A stretch of DNA of 64,000 bases from Sunxiuqinia rutila. GTDB lineage: Bacteria; Bacteroidota; Bacteroidia; Bacteroidales; Prolixibacteraceae. Shown piece after piece: positions 44,418-52,498 of the stretch. Each line of letters starts with the position of its first letter. Position 1 is the stretch's first letter. The stretch spans positions 470,723-534,722 of the forward strand of contig NZ_JBNGOT010000001.1 in NCBI RefSeq assembly GCF_050589705.1. The letters run 5' to 3'. The notes beneath the pieces were generated by a model that worked only from the letters and a program-made list of their open reading frames with translations, had not been told where the DNA came from and searched no databases. The translations under genes were made by a program, and so were the position numbers.

Positions 44418-45677
44418 ATGGTTCTCTTGAAAAAAACTAACGTAACTGAAATTCTTGGAACTGAGTTGAAAAAATACCGACTAAAGAAAGAAGTTCTCAA
44501 GCTGTTATACTATGCAGATATCATGTCTGCTAATGACTTAAGCCATTCTGTGGGGGTAAGCAATCCAACCATGCGAAGTTTGATTGATGAACTTATCGAG
44601 GAGGGCTATGTAAAATTTTATGGCTTTGGAGAATCAAATGGAGGACGAAAGCCAGCTCTTTATGGTTTAGTAGAAAATGCCTTCTTTGTTATCGCTTGCG
44701 AAATGGGACGTTTTCACTCCAAAGTCACCGTTTTTAATCCACGACATAAGCAAGTAACTAAAGTCACTCTTGTTGAAACTGATATTGATGATGTGAACCT
44801 GGAAAAGAAGATTTTTGAGGCCGCCAAAAACTTGCTGGCCGAATCTCACATCACCTTTGATTATGTAATAGGAGTGGCTGTTGGCATGCCCGGCCTGGTT
44901 GATTCAGAAAAAGGAATAAACTATACCATTAAGGACGCAGAACACAATAATATTAAGGCAAGATTAGAGGCTTGTTTTCAAAAGGATGTATTGATTGAAA
45001 ATGACGCGAGAACACAAGCCTATGGCGAGTATTTGTTTGGAGAGGTTAGCGATGTTGAAAATGCCTTGGTGGTTAATTGGAACTGGGGGCTTGGACTTGG
45101 GATGATCCTGAATGGGGAGTGCTTTAACGGAGCTACCGGATTTGCAGGAGAGTTTAGCCATATTAAACTCGAAGAAGGAGGAGAACTATGTATTTGCGGG
45201 AAGCGAGGTTGTCTGGAGACGGTTGCTTCGGCAACAGCTCTGGTGCGAATGGCTAAAGAAGGAATTCAAGAAAGTAAAGTTTCTCAATTAACTCCTCTTT
45301 TTCAGGAGAACCTGCAGGCCCTCGGTCCCAAAGACATTATAAAAGCAGCAAAGCGAGGCGATGAGTTCGCCATTGCCCTTCTAAATAAGGTGGGATTGGA
45401 AATGGGCAAAGGACTAGCCATTTTAATCCAGCTATTGAACCCGGAAGTCATTGTTCTGAGTGGTGATCTGGCAGAAGCGAATCAATATGTGTTGGTTCCT
45501 GTTCAGCAAGCACTCAATCGTTATTGCCTCGAGAATATTAGTCAACAAGCCCAGGTAATTATCTCAAAACAAAACAAAGGATCAGGTTTGCTCGGGGTTA
45601 CGGCGATGTACTACAACTATCTGTTTAATCAGGCATCAATTCAGTCTAACTATAAATCGTTACAAGTAAAAACTTAG
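44418..45677 (+). CDS. ROK-family transcriptional regulator 1 of the N-glycan locus
   Basis: This 419-residue NagC/XylR-type regulator has an N-terminal winged HTH (about 20-75, LLYYADIMSANDLSHSVGVS, PTMRSLIDELIEEGYV), then the ROK sugar-kinase-like domain with VGMPGLVDSEKG, IENDARTQAYGEYLFG, GATGFAGEFSHIKLEEG and the zinc-binding CICGKRGCLETV. ROK repressors release DNA on binding a sugar or sugar phosphate, often GlcNAc- or glucose-related. It is followed 49 bp later by a SusC gene. The nearly identical copy at 51190-52449 differs at about 29 positions. It likely represses its downstream SusCD pair until an N-glycan sugar is present. Confidence 0.95.
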   Translation: MVLLKKTNVTEILGTELKKYRLKKEVLKLLYYADIMSANDLSHSVGVSNPTMRSLIDELIEEGYVKFYGFGESNGGRKPALYGLVENAFFVIACEMGRFHSKVTVFNPRHKQVTKVTLVETDIDDVNLEKKIFEAAKNLLAESHITFDYVIGVAVGMPGLVDSEKGINYTIKDAEHNNIKARLEACFQKDVLIENDARTQAYGEYLFGEVSDVENALVVNWNWGLGLGMILNGECFNGATGFAGEFSHIKLEEGGELCICGKRGCLETVASATALVRMAKEGIQESKVSQLTPLFQENLQALGPKDIIKAAKRGDEFAIALLNKVGLEMGKGLAILIQLLNPEVIVLSGDLAEANQYVLVPVQQALNRYCLENISQQAQVIISKQNKGSGLLGVTAMYYNYLFNQASIQSNYKSLQVKT

Positions 45678-45687
45678 TACTAACACC

Positions 45688-45702
45688 TGCAGTCTCGCTG
45701 CA
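45688..45702 (+). promoter_or_regulatory. Small hairpin between ROK 1 and SusC
   Basis: TGCAG-TCTCG-CTGCA lies in the 49-bp gap before the SusC start. The second copy of the locus has the same structure with a longer stem (52458-52476), although the surrounding bases differ, which suggests the fold is kept by selection. Confidence 0.45.
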
Positions 45703-45726
45703 CAAATTAATCTAAATCTTAGTTCT

Positions 45727-48700
45727 ATGAGAAAAACTATCTTGACATTTATGTGTACAGTCTGTTTGGCACTCTTGCTAATCGGACAGACTCACGCGCA
45801 AATGAGTGTGAGTGGTACAGTAACGGATGCTGAAGGGGATGAAATCCCTGGAGTAACAGTCCTGGAAAAAGGTACCAGTAATGGTACGGTAACTGACATC
45901 GATGGGAATTACACCATTCAGGTGCCTTCCGATGCAGTCCTCGCCTTTTCATTTGTTGGAATGGCAACCATGGAAGTGAATGTTGGTGGCCGTCAAACCA
46001 TCGATGTTCAGTTGGAACCCGATGAAATTGGTCTTGACGAAGTGGTAGTTACTGCGCTTGGTATTAAGCGGGATAAAAAGTCACTTGGTTATGCCATTAG
46101 TACTATTAAGGCAGAAGAACTGACAGTTGCCGGGAATTCTCAAAACCCAGTTCTTGCCCTTTACGGAAAAGCCTCAGGTGTGGGAATTCAGTCTGGTTCG
46201 GCTGGGCCTACAGGGGGAATCAATATTAAAATACGTGGTGCAGCAGGATTGGAAACCAGTACAAACACTCGTCCGCTTTTCGTTGTTGACGGAGTGCCAA
46301 TCCACGATGAAGGTTCAAACATGGCTTCTCGAGGCTACGATCCGCTGAACTCATTTGACTACGGTTCAGGTATCAACGATGTTAATCCGGAAGACATTGA
46401 GTCAATGGAAATCCTGAAAGGTGCCAAAGCGACTGTATTGTATGGTAGTGAAGGAGCCAACGGTGTTGTGTTGATCACGACGAAGAAGGGACGAAAGACT
46501 CGTGGTTTGGGAGTGAATGTAAACTGGCAGAAAACTTGGGAACAGCCTCATTCGTATATTGATTTTCAGAATCAGTTTGGTTCAGGAACAAACGAATATG
46601 ATGTTAACTATACAACGCTCAACGGTCAGGAAGTAAGGGAAATTAATAAAACTCGTTTCAATTTCGGACCAAAATTCGATGGAACACCGATCATGTTCCT
46701 TGACAGCATTGTCCGGCCCTATCAGGCTTATCCAAACAATTATACCGATTTGTTTAAAACAGGAATGACAGATAATATGACTGTGGCCATTTCCGGAGGT
46801 AATGAAAACGGGAATATGAGGGTAGCCTACACGCGTTTTGATTACGACGGTTTGTGGGACAGGGAGTACCAAAATAAAGATGTACTGAGTTTTAGTGGAC
46901 AAACTTTTGTGTCTGACTTTGCTTCTTTCGAGGTGAATTCGAACCTGTATAATATTAAGTCGCATAACCGTCGTCCAAATATCCAGAGTATTGTTGCATG
47001 GGGTGTGAACCGGGATTATCCGTTTGATGCCATTGTAGATATGTATAAAAACGAGGATGGCTCTAAATTTACACAAGAAGGATCCGATTGGCCAGGACAA
47101 TTTTCTCCTGTATACTTAATGGACGTTCTTTGGGAACAATATGAAAATAGTGATACGGATGAGAAGTTCCACTATATCGGTTCTGTGCGTACAACGCTGA
47201 ACTTTACAGAGAATATTTACTTTGTAGGGCAGGCAGGTATTGACTATACAGATACTGAATTTACTACAAAGAATGCAATTACCCAGTATCAGCCGTCTAT
47301 TCAGGGAGGAAAATATTCATATTCCCGGAATAAAATTTTCGTTCAGAATTACAGAGGATTTTTAAATTTTGAACCAAGTTTCATGAATGATCGGTTGAAA
47401 TTAATGTCTTTTGTGGGTGGTGAATACAAGAGCACAGAGTTTAAAAATATTGGAGTTTCCAGCTATGGTAATTTCCTTTATCCCAATTTTTGGTCAATAG
47501 ACAATACCAATGACTGGCCAGCTTATGGTAGTCGTGGTCGAGTAAGAAATCATGACTATGGATCAAAAGTAATGTATTCTCTTCTTGGTTCTGCTACGTT
47601 TTCGTTGGATGATGAATTGTATGTTGAGGTTCAGGGACGGAACGACTGGTCGTCTACACTCCCTCCTGATAATAACTCATATTTCTATCCAGGTATTGGC
47701 GTAAGCTGGAATTTTACGAATTCATATGATATACCTTATATGGAGTTTGGTAAACTTCGTGCTTCCTGGGCTGATGTAGGTATTGACGCACCGGGCTATT
47801 ATTATGCTTATCGTAGCTATTCGGTGGGAACCATTAATAATACAAATGCGACAAGCATTTCTACGCCAAGCTCATTGTTTGCAGGTGATTTGAAACCGGA
47901 ACGTAAACGTGAATTTGAAATTGGGTTCGATGGTCGTTTCTTTAAACGCAGCCGTTTGGAAACCAGCATTTCTTATTACCATTACAATCGATACGATCAA
48001 ATAATGGCTGTAGACCTGTCACGTGTAACGGGAGCCGGCGATATTAAAATCAACGCAGGACATGTAGTGAACCGTGGTTTGGAGTTAATGTTAAAAGGCG
48101 CTCCTATTGCAACTGATAAGGTGCGTTGGGATTTGACATTGACCGCAGCTTTTCAAAAAACCAAAGTAAAGAAGCTTTATCCTGGAATTACGTCAAAAAC
48201 GATTCACAGCATTGGTTCAAGTGTTTTGGCCGTCGCTGAAGAGGATGAGCCTTTTGGTGAAATTTTGATGTATGATTACCAGACTGATGGTAAGGGGAAT
48301 CGGGTTGTTGGTGATAATGGATTGTACATTTTGGATAAGAGTGATATGAAGAATGTAGGTAATATTCAAGATGACCTGTATGGTGGTTTTACCAGTAATT
48401 TGTCATTCAAAGGATTTAACCTGAATGCTTTGGTTGATTATAAGTTTGGTGGATCTATCTTCTCTTACTCCAACTACTATCTAAAAGGAATGGGTATCAG
48501 TGAAGAAACATTGAAGTATCGCGATGAAGAAAACGGGGGTATGGCATACTACATTAACGATGCCACCGGTGACAGGATAGAATGGCAGCACAATCAAGCG
48601 GCTCCAGCTGAAGCCAGAGACGGTCGTGTATACCACGATGGATTGATTCTTCCGGGAGTTAGAAATGAAGGAACGGATGAGAATCCAAATTATGTGGAAA

Positions 48701-49023
48701 ACGACGTGATCTTGAGTGCCTATAATTATTACTCTTCATACATTCATGATATGAGCGAAGATTTTCAGCCTGATCAACTGTATAAAAACAACTATGTCAA
48801 GTTGCGGCAGGTTGCTTTAAGCTATACTATTCCTAAAAAATTAGCCAATCAAATGCATTTGCAGAAATTGACCCTTTCGTTGATTGCGCGAAATCCGTTC
48901 TACATCTATAAATCGATTCCAAACGTAGATGCAGAGTCGACATTGGGGACCAACTCAATTGTTGAATACTCCTTCTATCCTTCAATTAAAACCTACGGTT
49001 TCGGAGTAAATGTTAGTTTCTAA
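45727..49023 (+). CDS. SusC-like TonB-dependent transporter, pair 1
   Basis: This 1098-residue outer-membrane importer has signal MRKTILTFMCTVCLALLLIG, then at once the carboxypeptidase-regulatory-like domain (VSGTVTDAEGDEIPGVTVLE); there is no STN domain, consistent with ROK instead of sigma/FecR control. Then come the TonB box region (DEVVVTALGIKRDKKSLGYA), plug (IRGAAGLETSTNTRPLFVVD and EILKGAKATVLYGSEGANGV) and the barrel ending GFGVNVSF. The first 110 residues are almost identical to the second SusC (52499-55876), after which the two proteins diverge strongly. This suggests different ligands on a shared export and TonB-contact front end. SusD follows after 19 bp. Confidence 0.96.
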   Translation: MRKTILTFMCTVCLALLLIGQTHAQMSVSGTVTDAEGDEIPGVTVLEKGTSNGTVTDIDGNYTIQVPSDAVLAFSFVGMATMEVNVGGRQTIDVQLEPDEIGLDEVVVTALGIKRDKKSLGYAISTIKAEELTVAGNSQNPVLALYGKASGVGIQSGSAGPTGGINIKIRGAAGLETSTNTRPLFVVDGVPIHDEGSNMASRGYDPLNSFDYGSGINDVNPEDIESMEILKGAKATVLYGSEGANGVVLITTKKGRKTRGLGVNVNWQKTWEQPHSYIDFQNQFGSGTNEYDVNYTTLNGQEVREINKTRFNFGPKFDGTPIMFLDSIVRPYQAYPNNYTDLFKTGMTDNMTVAISGGNENGNMRVAYTRFDYDGLWDREYQNKDVLSFSGQTFVSDFASFEVNSNLYNIKSHNRRPNIQSIVAWGVNRDYPFDAIVDMYKNEDGSKFTQEGSDWPGQFSPVYLMDVLWEQYENSDTDEKFHYIGSVRTTLNFTENIYFVGQAGIDYTDTEFTTKNAITQYQPSIQGGKYSYSRNKIFVQNYRGFLNFEPSFMNDRLKLMSFVGGEYKSTEFKNIGVSSYGNFLYPNFWSIDNTNDWPAYGSRGRVRNHDYGSKVMYSLLGSATFSLDDELYVEVQGRNDWSSTLPPDNNSYFYPGIGVSWNFTNSYDIPYMEFGKLRASWADVGIDAPGYYYAYRSYSVGTINNTNATSISTPSSLFAGDLKPERKREFEIGFDGRFFKRSRLETSISYYHYNRYDQIMAVDLSRVTGAGDIKINAGHVVNRGLELMLKGAPIATDKVRWDLTLTAAFQKTKVKKLYPGITSKTIHSIGSSVLAVAEEDEPFGEILMYDYQTDGKGNRVVGDNGLYILDKSDMKNVGNIQDDLYGGFTSNLSFKGFNLNALVDYKFGGSIFSYSNYYLKGMGISEETLKYRDEENGGMAYYINDATGDRIEWQHNQAAPAEARDGRVYHDGLILPGVRNEGTDENPNYVENDVILSAYNYYSSYIHDMSEDFQPDQLYKNNYVKLRQVALSYTIPKKLANQMHLQKLTLSLIARNPFYIYKSIPNVDAESTLGTNSIVEYSFYPSIKTYGFGVNVSF
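45843..45941 (+). repeat. 99-bp tract identical to 52615-52713
   Basis: This stretch inside the carboxypeptidase-like domain of SusC 1 is identical over 99 bases to the matching part of SusC 2, while both flanks show frequent silent and replacement changes. A local conversion tract is the simplest reading. Confidence 0.85.
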
Positions 49024-49042
49024 TCATTAAGAGAATACAATT

Positions 49043-50845
49043 ATGAAAAAAATATTTATAACCATATTGTCAGTCTTTCTGCTTTTTGGCTCGTGCCAGG
49101 ATAGATTGGAAGAGGAATTCAAAAACCCAATGGTGTATAGTCCGGACCTTGAGAACCTGGCACCAGGCCTATATACTAACATGCTTACTCAGTGGAAATT
49201 TTACATTAAAGATTATGGTGAATGGTGGTGGCAAAATGGAGGAACTGGGATTTTTACCTATGCTCAGATTGCTAACCGCTACATTACTTCTCGTTATGGA
49301 TGGTATGTCGATTACGATGACCTGACTTATATTGAACCAGACGCTGGCTTTAGCTGGTTTAATGATTATTATGTCCGAATGCGAAATTGGGGTGCACTGC
49401 GCGATATAATGCTCGATTTAGAGGGGACTGAGGATTACAATGAAAATGTCATTTACTTTAAGCTTGCTTCAGTAATTAAAGGCTGGGGTGCACTTCGCAA
49501 TGTAGACATCTATAATTCAATTCCTTACTTTGATGCTTTTAAAGGAACAGATGGAGTATTCTTTGTTGAATATGATGACCCTATTGAAATTTATAAAGCT
49601 GTTCTTGATGAGCTGAAAGTTATTGCAGAAGAACTTCCGGGTATTTATAATGCGATGTCTCCCGCAGCAAAAGGCTTATTGGCCGAACAAGATCTTGCAT
49701 TTGGAGGTGAAGTAAGCTTATGGGTAAAGTACATTAATGCTTTGCGTTTACGCTATGGTGTGCGACTTGCGGGAATAGATGAAGCAGCTGGAAAGATGCA
49801 TATTGCAGATGCTATAAGTAATTTGCCAACAGCTGATATGGCTTGGGATATACCACATGTTGATGCTGTAGCTGACTTGCCGGGAGGAGGTACCTGGCAG
49901 CGGGGGGTGTACGAAAGAGCTTATGCCATGCATGTTCCTAATCTTATTTTGAATCGGATGAATTTTCATGATCCAGCCTATGAAGAAGGAATTGATGACC
50001 CACGTCTTCCGGTGTTGGCACTTCCAACTAAGTGGAATGATTATCGCGGTGTTTCTTACAATACGGATTCACAAGAGGATGAATATAATGGAGGAGATCG
50101 ATACTATCCGTATGCAGATAACATTATTGCGTCTTCACAACAAAATTCAAAATCGATGTGGAGTCATGTAACCTATATTTACAATAATCAACCGGCCGAT
50201 ATGTTTACTCTGGGAGAAATTGATCTTTTGCTGGCCGAAGTGGCAATGAAAGGATATGCTTCAACTGGAAAGACTGCTGGTGACCATATCAAAGATGCGG
50301 TTATTCATTCTACGGATTGGTGGTATAGAATGAATGCACTTAGTTCGTATGCAAGTGATATCATTTATGATCCGGAATCGGGTGATCCGGAAAACCCTGA
50401 TGCTCCGAAAGAACTTTGGGCATGGCAAGCTTTGATTCATCCAGCCAAACCAGATGCGGGTGTGATTGCTGCTTATGGAGATAAAGTGAAATCTGCATTT
50501 GACGCTGCTGGTGATGAAGATATGAAAATGGAAATTTTGATGCAGCAAAAATATATTCACATAAATCTGTTGCGTCCTTACTTGCTTTGGAGTGAGTTGA
50601 AAAGAACACGTCATCCGAAGCTGGAGCCAATGACTTTTACCGGTAAAGTCATGAAACCTGAATTGGAAAGAATCAGGTATCCTTCTTCGGAGTTCCAGAA
50701 TAATAATGAGAATTATCAAAAAGTGATTGAGTTTGACAACTATTCAGCCAAGAGTGATTTAATTCCGGAAGGTTTGAAAAATGTATCGATGTATCGTGAT
50801 GATGATATTACGTTTAAAAGCTCAGAAACTCCTGATTTTAATTAA
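49043..50845 (+). CDS. SusD-like lipoprotein, pair 1
   Basis: This 600-residue lipoprotein (LLFGSC lipobox, Cys 19) is of the SusD-like_2 type. The helical scaffold is seen in YFKLASVIKGWGALRNVDIY, DPIEIYKAVLDELKVIAEEL, LWVKYINALRLRYGVRLAGI and TLGEIDLLLAEVAMKGY; aromatic residues (WWWQN, WTW-like patches) on the N-terminal loops could stack on sugars. It should form the lid of the SusC encoded 19 bp upstream. It is the last gene of the first ROK-SusCD unit; two tandem terminator hairpins follow. Confidence 0.93.
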   Translation: MKKIFITILSVFLLFGSCQDRLEEEFKNPMVYSPDLENLAPGLYTNMLTQWKFYIKDYGEWWWQNGGTGIFTYAQIANRYITSRYGWYVDYDDLTYIEPDAGFSWFNDYYVRMRNWGALRDIMLDLEGTEDYNENVIYFKLASVIKGWGALRNVDIYNSIPYFDAFKGTDGVFFVEYDDPIEIYKAVLDELKVIAEELPGIYNAMSPAAKGLLAEQDLAFGGEVSLWVKYINALRLRYGVRLAGIDEAAGKMHIADAISNLPTADMAWDIPHVDAVADLPGGGTWQRGVYERAYAMHVPNLILNRMNFHDPAYEEGIDDPRLPVLALPTKWNDYRGVSYNTDSQEDEYNGGDRYYPYADNIIASSQQNSKSMWSHVTYIYNNQPADMFTLGEIDLLLAEVAMKGYASTGKTAGDHIKDAVIHSTDWWYRMNALSSYASDIIYDPESGDPENPDAPKELWAWQALIHPAKPDAGVIAAYGDKVKSAFDAAGDEDMKMEILMQQKYIHINLLRPYLLWSELKRTRHPKLEPMTFTGKVMKPELERIRYPSSEFQNNNENYQKVIEFDNYSAKSDLIPEGLKNVSMYRDDDITFKSSETPDFN

Positions 50846-50898
50846 GAGAGATTTTTAAAGCAGAGGCTTTGCCTTATAGATGGCATTGCTTGAATATG

Positions 50899-50978
50899 AG
50901 GGGGTTGGTTGTTTTATAGCCAAGCCCTTCTTTTGTTGTTGCCTGGTCCGGGGTGAAGCTCTGGCAAGGCAACTTTTA
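50899..50978 (+). terminator. Tandem terminator hairpins after SusD 1
   Basis: The first hairpin uses GGGGTTGG with CCAAGCCC (about 50900-50928), followed by TTCTTTT. The second uses GTTGCCT (50938-50944) with AGGCAAC (50967-50973), followed by TTTTATTTT. Together they insulate the second ROK unit. The remaining sequence to 51099 shows no gene. Confidence 0.75.
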
Positions 50979-51099
50979 TTTTGATTTGAACTTCTGTCCA
51001 ATTCTGCATGCTCTCTTTGTGGCTCATAATCGTTTTAGAAGGTGATCATCTTTGAAAATTATGTTAGTGCACTGAAAGTCAGTAGAATATATTTTAAAA

Positions 51100-51132
51100 C
51101 ATACTTATGAAAAAATAAGCAAAAGTATTGTG
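51100..51132. promoter_or_regulatory. Inverted repeat upstream of ROK gene 2
   Basis: CTTAT-GAAAAA-ATAAG sits inside CATACTT...AAGTATTGTG. Compared with copy 1 (44326-44359) the stem bases have changed in pairs while complementarity is kept. The position relative to the ROK start is about the same. Confidence 0.55.
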
Positions 51133-51189
51133 TGTATATGGATAAAACTATAGAACTTGTTTCTCGAAAACAAAAACTCGATAAAATGA

Positions 51190-52449
51190 ATGGTTTTATC
51201 TAAAAAAACTAACATAACTGATATTCTTGGAACTGAGTTGAAAAAATACCGGCAAAAGAGAGAAGTTCTCAGGCTGTTGTATTATGCGGATATCACGTCT
51301 GCAGCAGACTTAAGCCACTCTGTGGGGGTAAGCAATCCAACCATGCGAAGTTTGATTGATGAACTTATCGATGAGGGTTATGTGAAATTTTATGGCTTAG
51401 GAGAATCAAACGGGGGGCGTAAGCCAGCTCTTTATGGTTTAGTAGAGAATACCTTCTTTGTTATTGCTTGTGAAATGGGACGTTTCCACTCGAAAGTTAC
51501 TGTTTTTAATCCACGGCATCAGCAAGTTACCAAAGTCACTCTTGTTGAAACTGATATTGATGATGTAAACCTGGAAAAGAAGATTTTTGAGGCCGCCAAA
51601 AATTTGCTGGCAGATTCTCACATCAGTTTTGATCATGTGATTGGGGTGGCTGTGGGCATGCCCGGGTTGGTTGATTCAGAAAAGGGAATAAACTATACTA
51701 TCAAGGATGTAGAGCACAATAATATTAAGTCAAGATTGGAGGCTTGTTTTGAGAAAGATGTATTGATTGAGAATGATGCACGAACACAAGCCTATGGCGA
51801 GTATCTGTTTGGCGAGGTAAGTGATATTGAAAATGCCTTGGTGGTAAATTGGAGCTGGGGACTTGGGCTTGGGATGATCCTGAATGGGGAGTGCTTTAGC
51901 GGAGCTACCGGATTTGCAGGAGAGTTTAGTCATATCAAGCTCGAAGAGGGAGGAGACCTGTGTATTTGCGGGAAGCGAGGTTGTTTGGAGACAGTGGCTT
52001 CGGCAACAGCTTTGGTGAGAATGGCTAAAGAAGGAATTCAACAAAGTAAAGTTTCTCAGTTGACTCCTCTGTTTCAGGATAACCTGCAAGCCCTCGGCCC
52101 CAAAGACATTATAAAAGCTGCGAAGCGTGGCGATGAGTTCGCCATTGCTCTTCTAAATAAAGTGGGATTGGAAATGGGCAAAGGACTGGCCATTTTAATC
52201 CAGCTATTGAACCCTGAAATCATTGTTCTGAGTGGCGATTTGGCAGAAGCTAATCAATATGTGTTAGTTCCTGTTCAGCAAGCACTCAATCGTTATTGCC
52301 TCGAGAATATTAGTCAACAAGCCCAGGTGATTGTCTCAAAACAAAACAAAGGGGCGGGCTTGCTCGGCGTTACAGCGATGTACTACAACTATCTGTTTAA
52401 TCAGGCATCAATTCAGTCTAACTATAAATCGGTACAAGTAAAAATGTAG
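51190..52449 (+). CDS. ROK-family transcriptional regulator 2 of the N-glycan locus
   Basis: This 419-residue paralogue of the regulator at 44418-45677 is of equal length without gaps. All ROK hallmarks are kept: HTH (SHSVGVSNPTMRSLIDELID), GMPGLVDSEKG, IENDARTQAYGEY, GATGFAGEFSHIKL and CICGKRGCLETV. Substitutions are mostly conservative (Glu/Asp, Ile/Val, Lys/Arg) and include a few in the HTH region (M36T, N39A, F70L), which could alter operator preference. The sugar pocket is unchanged by eye, so both copies probably sense the same ligand. It heads the second SusCD unit. Confidence 0.95.
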   Translation: MVLSKKTNITDILGTELKKYRQKREVLRLLYYADITSAADLSHSVGVSNPTMRSLIDELIDEGYVKFYGLGESNGGRKPALYGLVENTFFVIACEMGRFHSKVTVFNPRHQQVTKVTLVETDIDDVNLEKKIFEAAKNLLADSHISFDHVIGVAVGMPGLVDSEKGINYTIKDVEHNNIKSRLEACFEKDVLIENDARTQAYGEYLFGEVSDIENALVVNWSWGLGLGMILNGECFSGATGFAGEFSHIKLEEGGDLCICGKRGCLETVASATALVRMAKEGIQQSKVSQLTPLFQDNLQALGPKDIIKAAKRGDEFAIALLNKVGLEMGKGLAILIQLLNPEIIVLSGDLAEANQYVLVPVQQALNRYCLENISQQAQVIVSKQNKGAGLLGVTAMYYNYLFNQASIQSNYKSVQVKM

Positions 52450-52457
52450 TCTTAACA

Positions 52458-52476
52458 TGTGCAGTCTTGCTGCACA
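52458..52476 (+). promoter_or_regulatory. Small hairpin between ROK 2 and SusC
   Basis: TGTGCAG-TCTTG-CTGCACA, a 7-bp perfect stem, is the counterpart of the hairpin at 45688-45702. It lies directly after the ROK stop and 22 bp before the SusC ATG. Confidence 0.5.
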
Positions 52477-52498
52477 AATTAATCTAAATCTTAGTTCT

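Noticed and set aside
44171..44500. 109-residue minus-strand frame upstream of ROK 1
   Set aside because: It runs antisense into the ROK gene and across the conserved inverted repeat; the low-complexity Ser/Lys/Phe content comes from AT-rich DNA.
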